DNA of 64,000 nucleotides, taken from assembly GCF_003259505.1 (NCBI RefSeq), contig NZ_QLLK01000004.1:310001-374000 (forward strand), given 5' to 3'. The DNA is from Algoriphagus yeomjeoni. Lineage in GTDB: Bacteria > Bacteroidota > Bacteroidia > Cytophagales > Cyclobacteriaceae. The notes beneath the pieces were generated by a model that searched no databases, was not told the DNA's origin, and worked only from the letters and a program-made list of their open reading frames with translations. Shown here one piece after another: positions 18,738 through 27,349 of the stretch; position 1 is the stretch's first letter; each line of letters opens with the position of its first letter. Position numbers and translations under genes: made by a program.

Positions 18738-18767
18738 TATTTTTGCGGTCTTAAATCGAGAGGAGGT
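18738..18767 (+). promoter_or_regulatory. predicted promoter -7 element and strong ribosome binding site for the DUF177-rpmF pair
   Basis: TATTTTTG at 18738-18745 fits TAnnTTTG, with TTTC (3 of 4) at the expected position 20 nt upstream. GAGGAGGT at 18760-18767 is an almost full anti-Shine-Dalgarno match, unusual for this phylum, and sets the GTG start at 18771. Confidence 0.5.
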
Positions 18768-18770
18768 ATC

Positions 18771-19337
18771 GTGAAATTCTGGCGAACATTTGATATTGAG
18801 GTCATTAAGTTCCTCGAAGGCATCCACGAAATTGACTTCGAAATTGGAGATTCATTTTTCCAACACTTCGAAGACAACGAACTTGTAGAAAAAGGCAATT
18901 TGATCGTACGGATCAAAATGAAAGTCGGAGCCAACTTAATTGAAATGGATTTTCATATTGCGGGGAAAGTAACCTTGACTTGCGATAGAAGTCTGGAGCC
19001 TTTTGAACAGCCGTTGGACTTCCATGAAAAAATGATTTATAAGTTTGGTGCTGAGGAAAAAGAAATTGACGAAGATGTAATCATGATTACTCGTGATACA
19101 CCGAAAGTCAATGTTGCTCAGCTGATTTACGAATTTATTTTATTGGCTTTGCCTCTAAAAAAGATTCACCCCGATTATAGAAATGAAATGGATGATGAGG
19201 AATACGAAGGAGAAGGAATCTACGCTTATATAGATGGGCAAGATTCGGACGACTCAGAAGATTCAGATTCCAGCGAAGATAATAAACCAGTTGATCCTAG
19301 ATGGGATCTTTTAAAAAAGTTAAAAAACAAGGAATAA
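18771..19337 (+). CDS. DUF177 / YceD-family protein
   Basis: This 188-residue protein shows the family signature around VTLTCDRSLEPFEQPL and a long acidic C-terminal tail (DSDDSEDSDSSEDN). It lies directly before rpmF, as in most bacteria. YceD homologues are needed for normal accumulation of 23S rRNA. The start is GTG, chosen because the strong AGGAGGT site is 3 nt upstream and no ATG fits. Usual DUF177 proteins have a CxxC pair; here only one cysteine is seen in the core, so metal binding is doubtful. Confidence 0.88.
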   Translation: MKFWRTFDIEVIKFLEGIHEIDFEIGDSFFQHFEDNELVEKGNLIVRIKMKVGANLIEMDFHIAGKVTLTCDRSLEPFEQPLDFHEKMIYKFGAEEKEIDEDVIMITRDTPKVNVAQLIYEFILLALPLKKIHPDYRNEMDDEEYEGEGIYAYIDGQDSDDSEDSDSSEDNKPVDPRWDLLKKLKNKE

Positions 19338-19355
19338 TCATAAACCACGCATAAA

Positions 19356-19547
19356 ATGGCACATCCTAAACGAAAAATTTCGAAAACCAGAAGAGATAAG
19401 AGAAGAACTCATTACAAATTAGAGGCTCCAGGTTTGGCTAAATGTCCTACTACAGGCGAAATGCACCTTCCACACAGAGCTTTCTGGTTGGACGGTAAAT
19501 TGTACTACAAAGGACAAGTTATCATTGAGAAAGAAATATTGGCTTAA
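19356..19547 (+). CDS. rpmF: 50S ribosomal protein L32, zinc-free form
   Basis: The protein has 63 residues with the L32 start [25 protein letters not shown] cut into its known pattern [16 protein letters not shown]. The position of the first zinc ligand is kept (AKCPTTG), but the other three cysteines of the zinc ribbon are replaced. It is therefore the C-minus type that should not bind zinc. It begins 18 nt after the DUF177 gene, the usual pairing. Confidence 0.95.
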   Translation: MAHPKRKISKTRRDKRRTHYKLEAPGLAKCPTTGEMHLPHRAFWLDGKLYYKGQVIIEKEILA

Positions 19548-19566
19548 TCAGTCATCTGAATATTAT

Positions 19567-19599
19567 AAAAATCCATTCGCTAATTGCGAATGGATTTTT
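19567..19599 (+). terminator. intrinsic terminator after rpmF
   Basis: A 14-bp stem (AAAAATCCATTCGC / GCGAATGGATTTTT) with a 5-nt TAATT loop runs into a longer T-tract. Confidence 0.9.
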
Positions 19600-19660
19600 T
19601 TTTAGCCCTAATTAAAACAGCTTGTTAATCAAGCCTATTACCTTCCATTAATGGATTTCT

Positions 19661-19692
19661 TTTGGTAGAGAATGACAATTGTAATATTTTTG
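19661..19692 (+). promoter_or_regulatory. predicted promoter for fabH-efp
   Basis: TTTG at 19661-19664 and TATTTTTG at 19685-19692 are separated by 20 nt, a full match to the Bacteroidota consensus and the same spacing as the predicted greA promoter. The leader to fabH would be about 75 nt. Confidence 0.65.
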
Positions 19693-19774
19693 CCTTCCTT
19701 ACAGGATAGAATACATCCATAACAAATAGTTTTAGATGATTGTAAATTGATCATCTTACCTTAAACCAAGCATA

Positions 19775-20773
19775 ATGGACAAACTCAGAGCCATGATCAC
19801 CGGAATACAAGGTTACGTTCCGGAATACAGGTTGACCAACAAAGAACTTGAGGAGCTCGTGGAGACAAACGACGAGTGGATAGTCTCAAGAACTGGCATA
19901 AAAGAAAGAAGAATACTTAAAGGAGAAGATCAAGGAACATCTGTAATGGGTGCTGCAGCGGTAAAAGGTTTGTTAGAAAAAACAGGCATAGACCCTTTAG
20001 ATGTAGATTTGATTATTTGTGCCACTGTCACACCCGACATGCCTTTTCCTGCTACTGCAAATATCATTGCTGATATGGTTGGAGCTAAAAACAGCTTCAG
20101 CTTTGACATAGGAGCCGCTTGTTCAGGCTTTCTTTATGCTTTGCAAATGGGTAGCCAATTCATACAAACTGGAACGCACAAGAAAGTAATTGTAGTAGGC
20201 GCTGATAAAATGTCTTCTATCGTCAATTATAAAGACAGAACAACGTGTATACTTTTTGGAGATGGTGCAGGGGCAGTAATGCTAGAGCCAACAACTGAAG
20301 ATCTAGGAATAGTGGACGCTATCCTCAAATCAGATGGTTCTGGAGCGCCATTCTTACATATGAAAGCTGGAGGAAGTCGAAGACCAGCTACTCATGAAAC
20401 GTTAGATGCCGATGAGCATTTTGCTTTTCAAGAAGGTTCTTCAGTTTTCAAGTTTGCTGTCACCAATATGGCAGACGTCAGCGCAGAGATTATGGAGAAA
20501 AATGGATTGACTAGCGATGATATCGCTTGGCTTGTACCTCACCAAGCAAACCTTAGAATTATCAATGCCACGGCCAATCGCATGGGAATCGGATCAGATA
20601 AGGTGATGATGAATATTGAAAAGTACGGTAACACTACTGCTGCGACAATCCCGCTTTGCCTTTGGGACTATGAAAGTCATTTGAAGAAGGGTGACAATTT
20701 GGTATTAGCTGCTTTTGGGGGTGGATTCACTTGGGGATCTATCTATTTGAAGTGGGCCTATGACCCGAAATAA
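19775..20773 (+). CDS. fabH: 3-oxoacyl-[acyl-carrier-protein] synthase III
   Basis: The 332-residue thiolase-fold enzyme has the catalytic triad of KAS III: C116 in [13 protein letters not shown]256 in [10 protein letters not shown] and N286 in [11 protein letters not shown]. It condenses an acyl-CoA starter with malonyl-ACP, and in this group it usually prefers branched starters, which gives the iso-fatty acids of Bacteroidota. plsX, often its neighbour, is not here. It is followed by efp, accB and accC, so the first steps of fatty-acid synthesis are clustered. Confidence 0.96.
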   Translation: MDKLRAMITGIQGYVPEYRLTNKELEELVETNDEWIVSRTGIKERRILKGEDQGTSVMGAAAVKGLLEKTGIDPLDVDLIICATVTPDMPFPATANIIADMVGAKNSFSFDIGAACSGFLYALQMGSQFIQTGTHKKVIVVGADKMSSIVNYKDRTTCILFGDGAGAVMLEPTTEDLGIVDAILKSDGSGAPFLHMKAGGSRRPATHETLDADEHFAFQEGSSVFKFAVTNMADVSAEIMEKNGLTSDDIAWLVPHQANLRIINATANRMGIGSDKVMMNIEKYGNTTAATIPLCLWDYESHLKKGDNLVLAAFGGGFTWGSIYLKWAYDPK

Positions 20774-20801
20774 GTTAAAATAAATAACACGATAATACTA
20801 T

Positions 20802-21365
20802 ATGGCTAGTACTGCAGATTTTAAAAACGGACTTTGTTTGGTCATGAACAATGACATCTACACGATTACAGAGTTTCAGCATGTCAAACCTGGAAAGGGC
20901 CCTGCATTTGTAAGAACAAAAATGAAAGGCATCACCTCAGGCAAAACACTTGATAAAACATTCAGTGCTGGGGAAAAGGTAGAAACAGCCAGAGTGGAAA
21001 AAAGACCACATCAGTTTCTATACAAAGATGACTTGGGTTTTCACTTCATGGATACCAACACGTTTGAGCAAATTACGCTACAAGAAAACCTGCTGGAAAG
21101 AGCTAATTTGATGAAAGACGGTCAACTTTGTGATATTTTGATTCACGACGAAACAGAAACTCCCCTTGCTGTGGAGCTACCACCTTTCGTGGAGTTAATG
21201 ATCACTTACACAGAGCCAGGAATCAAAGGAGATACAGCTACAAATGCTTTAAAACCAGCAACTGTAGAAACTGGAGCTACTGTAATGGTACCTTTATTTG
21301 TAGAGCAGGATATCATGATCAAGGTTGATACTCGCGACGGTTCTTACTCAGAAAGAGTAAAATAA
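20802..21365 (+). CDS. efp: translation elongation factor P
   Basis: The protein has 187 residues in three beta-barrel domains. The tip loop near the peptidyl-transferase centre is HVKPGKGPAFV, with lysine K32 at the site modified in many bacteria. It relieves stalling at polyproline stretches. The C-terminal GDTATNALKPATVETGA and DTRDGSYSERV are conserved. It starts 28 nt after fabH and is followed by a hairpin before accB. Confidence 0.97.
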   Translation: MASTADFKNGLCLVMNNDIYTITEFQHVKPGKGPAFVRTKMKGITSGKTLDKTFSAGEKVETARVEKRPHQFLYKDDLGFHFMDTNTFEQITLQENLLERANLMKDGQLCDILIHDETETPLAVELPPFVELMITYTEPGIKGDTATNALKPATVETGATVMVPLFVEQDIMIKVDTRDGSYSERVK

Positions 21366-21374
21366 GTAACTTAG

Positions 21375-21402
21375 GCTGTGTGATTTTCTTAAATTACACA
21401 GC
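21375..21402 (+). terminator. hairpin between efp and accB
   Basis: A 12-bp stem (GCTGTGTGATTT / AAATTACACAGC, one G-T pair) with a TCTT loop is followed by TTTATTCTTTTT. It ends 58 nt before the accB start, so accBC may have reduced or separate transcription. Confidence 0.7.
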
Positions 21403-21460
21403 TTTATTCTTTTTAACCCATTTATAAAATTGCCTTTTGGCACATCTAACTAATAGACCT

Positions 21461-21940
21461 ATGAAAGCAAAAGAGATTCAGGAGTTGATCGATTACATCT
21501 CCAATTCTGGTTTGGCGGAAGTTAAAATCAAGACTGACGAGTTTGAACTTTCTATTAAAAAATATGCTGATTCTTCAGCTCAGAGAATGGTAGAAGTATC
21601 CGCACCTGCTCCGGTAGCAGCACCAACACCTTCACCTGCTCCTGCTGCAGCGCCTGCTCCGGCGGCATCCCCCGCTCCTGCTGAGGCTCCTTCAAACTTA
21701 GTAGAGATCAAATCTCCAATGATTGGAACCTTCTACCTTACATCAAGCCCAGATGCTGATCCATTTGTAGCTGTTGGTGATTCCGTAAAAGCAGGAGAAA
21801 CAGTTTGTATCATAGAAGCAATGAAGCTTTTCAATGAGATCGAATCAGAAATTTCCGGTAAAATCGTCAAAATCTTGGTGAGCAACTCTACTCCAGTAGA
21901 ATATGATCAGCCGTTGTTCCTTGTAGATCCAGCAGGTTAA
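21461..21940 (+). CDS. accB: biotin carboxyl carrier protein of acetyl-CoA carboxylase
   Basis: With the ATG at 21461 the protein has 159 residues and the standard BCCP start [17 protein letters not shown] 24 nt upstream is in frame but adds a non-conserved extension, so ATG is preferred. An Ala/Pro-rich linker (about 48-78) precedes the biotinyl domain with K122 in EAMKLFNE, the biotin attachment site. It carries CO2 between AccC and the AccAD carboxyltransferase. Confidence 0.96.
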   Translation: MKAKEIQELIDYISNSGLAEVKIKTDEFELSIKKYADSSAQRMVEVSAPAPVAAPTPSPAPAAAPAPAASPAPAEAPSNLVEIKSPMIGTFYLTSSPDADPFVAVGDSVKAGETVCIIEAMKLFNEIESEISGKIVKILVSNSTPVEYDQPLFLVDPAG

Positions 21941-21964
21941 TTTTTTCACCCAAAATAAAAAGCT

Positions 21965-23314
21965 GTGTTTAAAAAAATACTAATTGCCAATAGAGGTGAA
22001 ATTGCCCTAAGAATCATCCGCACCTGTAAGGAGATGGGGATAGAAACTGTAGCAGTTTATTCCACTGCGGATAAAGACAGTTTACATGTCAGATTTGCTG
22101 ATGAAGCTGTGTGCATAGGTCCGGCACCGAGCCGAGAATCCTATCTAAACATCCCAAGAATTATTGCTGCTGCAGAAATCACAAATGCCGATGCAATTCA
22201 TCCTGGTTATGGATTCCTTTCAGAAAATGCTGAATTTTCTAAAATCTGTGAAGAATACGGGATCAAATTCATTGGTGCCAGCGCCGAGATGATCAATCAA
22301 ATGGGTGATAAAGCTACGGCTAAAGCAACCATGAAAGCTGCTGGCGTTCCTACTATCCCAGGTTCTGAAGGGATCTTAGAGACAATGGAACAAGGAATCA
22401 AGCTAGCCAATGAAATGGGCTATCCTGTTATTCTAAAAGCAACTGCCGGTGGTGGTGGACGTGGTATGCGGATTGTGAAGGAACAAGCGGGATTCAAGAA
22501 AGCTTGGGATGACGCAAGAATGGAATCAGGCGCTGCATTCGGAAATGATGGCCTCTATCTTGAGAAATACGTAGAAGAACCACGCCATATTGAGATCCAA
22601 GTTATTGGAGACAAAACTGGAAAAGCATGTCATCTATCTGAGCGTGATTGCTCAATCCAAAGAAGACACCAGAAACTGGTCGAAGAAACCCCTTCCCCAT
22701 TCATCACGGATGAGTTGAGAGAAGAAATGGGTAAAGCTGCCATCAAAGGAGCCGAAGCTATTGGATACGAAGGTGCAGGAACTGTAGAGTTTTTGGTTGA
22801 TAAGCACCGCAACTTCTTCTTTATGGAGATGAATACCCGTATTCAGGTAGAGCATCCAATCACTGAGGAGGTTACTGATTTTGACTTGATCAAAGAACAA
22901 ATCAAAGTAGCTGCAGGTGAAACAATCTCAGGAAGAAATTACTATCCTAAGCTTTATGCGATGGAATGTAGAATCAATGCGGAAGATCCTTCCCATGGCT
23001 TCAGACCTAGCCCAGGAAAAATCCAGAACCTGCATATTCCAGGTGGGCGTGGCGTAAGAATCGACTCTCATGTTTATGCAGGATATATAATCCCTCCTAA
23101 CTATGACTCCATGATTGCAAAGCTGATCGTGAGTGGCCAATCTAGGGAGGAAGTAATCGTGAGGATGAAAAGAGCACTAGAAGAGTTCGTGATCGACGGT
23201 ATCAAAACCACCATTCCTTTTCATATCGCATTATTAGAAGATGAGCAATTCAAAGCAGGAAATTTCACGACTAAGTTCCTGGAAGACTTTGACTTCTCTG
23301 TGATTAAAGGATAA
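21965..23314 (+). CDS. accC: biotin carboxylase subunit of acetyl-CoA carboxylase
   Basis: The 449-residue ATP-grasp enzyme starts with [16 protein letters not shown] and carries the glycine-rich loop [13 protein letters not shown], the [16 protein letters not shown] motif and the metal-binding [11 protein letters not shown]. The start codon is GTG, 24 nt after accB. It uses ATP and bicarbonate to carboxylate the biotin of AccB. AccA is encoded 33 kb further on in this window; accD is not in it. Confidence 0.97.
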   Translation: MFKKILIANRGEIALRIIRTCKEMGIETVAVYSTADKDSLHVRFADEAVCIGPAPSRESYLNIPRIIAAAEITNADAIHPGYGFLSENAEFSKICEEYGIKFIGASAEMINQMGDKATAKATMKAAGVPTIPGSEGILETMEQGIKLANEMGYPVILKATAGGGGRGMRIVKEQAGFKKAWDDARMESGAAFGNDGLYLEKYVEEPRHIEIQVIGDKTGKACHLSERDCSIQRRHQKLVEETPSPFITDELREEMGKAAIKGAEAIGYEGAGTVEFLVDKHRNFFFMEMNTRIQVEHPITEEVTDFDLIKEQIKVAAGETISGRNYYPKLYAMECRINAEDPSHGFRPSPGKIQNLHIPGGRGVRIDSHVYAGYIIPPNYDSMIAKLIVSGQSREEVIVRMKRALEEFVIDGIKTTIPFHIALLEDEQFKAGNFTTKFLEDFDFSVIKG

Positions 23315-23331
23315 TTCGAAATACTTACATT

Positions 23332-23371
23332 AAACAAAAAAAGCTGCCCATCTGGACAGCTTTTTTTGTTT
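23332..23371 (+). terminator. intrinsic terminator after accC
   Basis: A 15-bp stem (AAACAAAAAAAGCTG / CAGCTTTTTTTGTTT) with a 10-nt loop has T-tracts on both strands. The 200 nt that follow, up to the next gene, hold no frame or clear promoter. Confidence 0.9.
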
Positions 23372-23573
23372 AGAGAAACTATTGCTATTTCAAATTAAAA
23401 ATCCGATACAGGTTTTTTCTAAAAATCACGAAACAATCTTCTATTAAATAATATTTTAGACAAAGTTAATTTCCTTTCATTAAAAAAGAATGAGAATATT
23501 CTTCTAATCATGACGGCTTTTCTTCAAATTATCACTAGTTTGAAAACGATTTAACTATCGAATTGACCCAGAA

Positions 23574-25886
23574 ATGACTTATCCTACTATTAATAGACTT
23601 CTTGCGTTTGCCTGCATTGGATTTACGATTTTTAGTTGTAACCAAAAGGAATCCAGTGAAATACTAATTTCGGAAATCGATCAGGTCAGCTACAACTTTC
23701 ATATACGACCTATTCTTTCTGACAAATGCTTCGCTTGTCACGGACCTGACGCAAATAAGCGGGAATCAGAACTTCGCTTAGATACAGAAGCAGGAGCATA
23801 TGCAGCTTTAAAAGATGATCCCAGCCAGTTTGTCATTAAGCCAGGAAACTTAGAAGAATCAACCGTCTATCATAGAATCACCTCTGAAGATCCGGGAGAG
23901 TTGATGCCTCCGCCAGAGTCAAATCTTGCACTATCAGAAACAGAGATTCAACTGATTAAAAAATGGATTGAGCAAGGAGCTAAATACGAACCACATTGGG
24001 CTTTCGTAGCTCCTGAAAAATCTCCATTACCTGAGGAAACGGATTGGACGACAAATGAAATTGATCGCTTTGCCTTGAAGAAAATGACCGAAAAAGGTCT
24101 TCAACCAAATCCAGAAGCTAAACCTCATGAACTAATTAAAAGAGCAAGTTTAGATCTCACAGGATTACCTCCTAGCCCAGAAGTTTTGGATAGATTTGGT
24201 GATTTCTCTGGCGATCTGACTTATGAGGATCTATTGGATGGATTGCTATCTGATCCGGGATTTGGAGAAAAAATGGCAATTATCTGGATGGATATATCCA
24301 GATATTCAGATAGTTACGGGTATCAGGATGACAATATCCGAACGCAATGGCCTTACCGTGACTGGGTGATTCATGCGTTCAACGAGAACATGTCTTATGA
24401 TCAATTTATCACTTGGCAGCTTGCAGGAGATCTTTTGCCGAATGCCAATAAGGAGCAAATTTTAGCAACAGCTTTCAACAGAAATCATAAATACACTGAA
24501 GAAGGTGGCGTAATCGATGAAGAGTATAGAATCGAATATGTGCTTGACAAAACGAATACGGTAAGCAAAGGCCTACTGGGTATCACCATGGAATGTGCCC
24601 AGTGTCATGATCACAAATATGATCCTTTCTCCCAGAAGGAATATTATGAGATGTTCGCCTTTTTCAACAATACACCTGAGAAAGGCTACCAAGGCGATGT
24701 TTCTCAATCCAAACCTGCCAAAACTCCTATTCTATGGGTTGATCAGGAAGACCTTTCGGGAGTAATGAGCTTCATTAACTACGCTGACACTTCTAAATTA
24801 AGTGTTTCAGTGATGGGAGAATTGGATGAGCAGCGCCCAACTTACATCCTTGATCGAGGCGTCTATGATGCTCCTACAGTGGAAGTTGAGCCCTCTACGC
24901 CAAGTTCGATAATGAAATTTCCAGATGATCTGGAAGAGAACCGACTTGGATTAGCTAAATGGATGACTGCAAGAGAGAACCCACTTACCGCACGAGTATT
25001 TGTCAATCTGATGTGGCAGGAAATTTTCGGACAGGGAATCGTCAAATCTGCAGGTGACTTTGGCATGCAGGGAGATCTTCCTACTCACCCAGAGTTGTTG
25101 GATTGGCTTGCTGTAGATTTTATAGAAAATGGTTGGGATATCAAGAGATTAATGAAGCAAATACTGACTTCTTCTACCTATAAGCAAAGCGCTATCATTA
25201 AAGACAAACACCTTAAGACTGATCCTGAAAATCTCTACTTGGCTAGAGCTCCTAGACTTAGATTACCGGCAGAAAATATTCAGGATTTAGTGTTAGCAAG
25301 TAGTGGCTTACTTGTTAGAAAACTGGGAGGACCTAGCGTAAAACCCTATATGCCTGAAGGAATATGGGAAGCAGCTACTTCCGGAAGAGGTGTATTGGCA
25401 ACATATGTTCAGGATAAAGGTGACAAACTCTACAGAAGAGGTCTATATAATTTCATCAAATTAACAGTTCCACCCCCAAAGGCTATCATTTTCGATTCTA
25501 GTAATCGGGACCGATGTGAAATTGGCAGAAGTAGAACAAATACACCCTTACAAGCATTGGTGATGATGAATGACCCAATGATTTTGGAAGCATCTCGTGT
25601 GCTGGCAGGTAAGATGTGGGAAGAAAATAGAGAGGAAGAAAAAGCAATTGCTACTTCCTTCAAACGTATTGTGTGTAGGGATTTGACCTCCAAGGAAAAG
25701 TCCATTCTCCTCTCCTACTATGAAGATCAATTGGAAAGATTTAAAGAAAACCCAGACCAGATAGTTTCATCTTTAAGTGTTGGAGAATATCCTTTGGAAG
25801 AAAAAAACATAAATCCGGAAACTGCAGCGCTCATGCAAGTGATCGTGAGCATTTACAATCTGGAAGAAACCATTACCAAGAGCTGA
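23574..25886 (+). CDS. exported DUF1549/DUF1553 protein with planctomycete-type cytochrome c domain
   Basis: A signal peptide ends in the lipobox IFSC with C22 as lipid anchor. A PSCyt1 haem domain follows (about 40-140) with C52-x-x-C55-H56 and a Met-rich ligand region LMPPPE. DUF1549 (PSCyt2, about 155-360) then contains a second CxxCH at C341-C344-H345 (CAQCHDHKYDP), and DUF1553 (PSD1, about 440-700) follows with RVFVNLMWQEIFGQGIV. The 770-residue length fits. The family is common in Planctomycetes and some Bacteroidota, and its biochemical role is unknown; electron transfer during polysaccharide or sugar oxidation is a guess. It is 1 nt from the DUF1501 gene. Confidence 0.88.
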   Translation: MTYPTINRLLAFACIGFTIFSCNQKESSEILISEIDQVSYNFHIRPILSDKCFACHGPDANKRESELRLDTEAGAYAALKDDPSQFVIKPGNLEESTVYHRITSEDPGELMPPPESNLALSETEIQLIKKWIEQGAKYEPHWAFVAPEKSPLPEETDWTTNEIDRFALKKMTEKGLQPNPEAKPHELIKRASLDLTGLPPSPEVLDRFGDFSGDLTYEDLLDGLLSDPGFGEKMAIIWMDISRYSDSYGYQDDNIRTQWPYRDWVIHAFNENMSYDQFITWQLAGDLLPNANKEQILATAFNRNHKYTEEGGVIDEEYRIEYVLDKTNTVSKGLLGITMECAQCHDHKYDPFSQKEYYEMFAFFNNTPEKGYQGDVSQSKPAKTPILWVDQEDLSGVMSFINYADTSKLSVSVMGELDEQRPTYILDRGVYDAPTVEVEPSTPSSIMKFPDDLEENRLGLAKWMTARENPLTARVFVNLMWQEIFGQGIVKSAGDFGMQGDLPTHPELLDWLAVDFIENGWDIKRLMKQILTSSTYKQSAIIKDKHLKTDPENLYLARAPRLRLPAENIQDLVLASSGLLVRKLGGPSVKPYMPEGIWEAATSGRGVLATYVQDKGDKLYRRGLYNFIKLTVPPPKAIIFDSSNRDRCEIGRSRTNTPLQALVMMNDPMILEASRVLAGKMWEENREEEKAIATSFKRIVCRDLTSKEKSILLSYYEDQLERFKENPDQIVSSLSVGEYPLEEKNINPETAALMQVIVSIYNLEETITKS

Positions 25887-25887
25887 T

Positions 25888-27342
25888 ATGGAAAAGGAAA
25901 TATTAGAAGAGGGACTGAATCACAACCGCAGAAAATTTCTCTCCAGGCTCAGTCTTGGAGTTGGAAGTCTGGCATTAGGTTCCCTATTAGTACCAGATCT
26001 TTTCTCAGGAAAATCTGAAGCAGAAGAAGCAATGATGAATGCTTTGCCTCATTTTGCACCTAAGGCAAAACGAGTGATTTATCTGTTCCAAAATGGGGCT
26101 CCAAGTCAACTGGAGTCGTTTGATTACAAGCCTGAGTTAATAAAAAGAATGGGAGAAGAACTTCCTGAATCCATTCGTGGAACACAGCGACTTACGGGAA
26201 TGACTGCTGGTCAATCCTCCTTTCCTTTAGTAGGTTCCAATTATAAATTTGACCAATACGGAGAGTCTAGGGCTTGGATTTCAGAAGTATTTCCCCACAC
26301 CGCAGGAATCGTCGATGACATTTGTATCGTGAAGTCAATGCATACCGATGCAATCAACCACGATCCAGCACTTACTTTCTTCCAAACCGGAGCTCAAGTA
26401 GGCAATCGCCCAAGTATGGGATCTTGGTTAAGCTATGGTCTAGGATCTGAAAACAGTAATCTACCTGCATTTTCTGTTTTATTGAGTCGAGGACGTGGAA
26501 ATGGGCAGGGCGTATATTCTAAACTTTGGAGCAATGGCTTCTTAGATGCCACTCACCAAGGTGTTCAGTTTTCAAATTCAGAAGATCCAGTGCTTTATCT
26601 CAAAGATCCAGAATCAATGAGTCGCTCTGAGCGCAGAAAAATGATAGATCAGATTGCAGCGATGAACGACTTGAGCATGAATCAATTCAATGATCCAGAA
26701 ATAGCTGCTAAAGTAAAGCAATATGAAATGGCGTACCGTATGCAAACGGCTGTTCCAGAAATGACAGATATTTCCAAAGAGCCAGAAAGCATTATCAAAC
26801 TTTATGGTCCAGATTGCCTCGTGCCTGGTACTTATGCAGCAAATTGTCTCTTGGCAAGGAAGCTTTCAGAAAGTGGGGTTCGATTCGTCCAACTGTATCA
26901 TCAAGGTTGGGATCAGCATGGTAATTTACCAAATGAAATGAGACTACAGGCTGAAGATGTAGATCAAGCTTCGGCAGCTCTAATTACAGATCTAAAGCAA
27001 AGAGGATTACTCGATGAGACTTTGGTTATTTGGGGAGGTGAATTTGGAAGGACAAATTACTGCCAAGGAAAAATCCAGGTTGATAATTACGGTCGCGATC
27101 ACCACCCTAGAGCTTTCTCAATCTGGATGGCCGGAGGTGGTGTGAAGTCTGGAATGGTGTATGGAGAAACTGATGAGTTCGGGTACAATATCACAGAAAA
27201 CCCGGTTCACGTGCATGATTTTCAAGCTACAGTGCTTCATTTAATGGGAATAGACCATGAGCGGATGACCTATAAACACCTAGGGAGAAGATATCGCCTT
27301 ACTGATGTCTCTGGTCAAGTTGTGAAAGACTTAATTGCTTAA
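25888..27342 (+). CDS. Tat-exported DUF1501 protein (alkaline phosphatase/sulfatase superfamily)
   Basis: The 484-residue protein has a twin-arginine signal (N13-R-R-K-F-L followed by a hydrophobic stretch), so it is probably exported folded. The body has DUF1501 features: YLFQNGAPSQLESFDYKPEL, HTDAINHDPALTFFQTG, WDQHGNLPNEM and WGGEFGRTNYCQG, then GRDHHPRAFSIWMAGGGV. DUF1501 is distantly related to sulfatases and phosphatases, but its substrate is not established. Genes for DUF1549/1553 and DUF1501 are almost always adjacent. Start and stop are 1 and 7 nt from the neighbours, so one operon. Confidence 0.9.
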   Translation: MEKEILEEGLNHNRRKFLSRLSLGVGSLALGSLLVPDLFSGKSEAEEAMMNALPHFAPKAKRVIYLFQNGAPSQLESFDYKPELIKRMGEELPESIRGTQRLTGMTAGQSSFPLVGSNYKFDQYGESRAWISEVFPHTAGIVDDICIVKSMHTDAINHDPALTFFQTGAQVGNRPSMGSWLSYGLGSENSNLPAFSVLLSRGRGNGQGVYSKLWSNGFLDATHQGVQFSNSEDPVLYLKDPESMSRSERRKMIDQIAAMNDLSMNQFNDPEIAAKVKQYEMAYRMQTAVPEMTDISKEPESIIKLYGPDCLVPGTYAANCLLARKLSESGVRFVQLYHQGWDQHGNLPNEMRLQAEDVDQASAALITDLKQRGLLDETLVIWGGEFGRTNYCQGKIQVDNYGRDHHPRAFSIWMAGGGVKSGMVYGETDEFGYNITENPVHVHDFQATVLHLMGIDHERMTYKHLGRRYRLTDVSGQVVKDLIA

Positions 27343-27349
27343 AATCTAT

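Noticed and set aside
21437-21460. TTG start for accB
   Set aside because: It adds eight residues before the conserved [10 protein letters not shown], so the ATG at 21461 is preferred.
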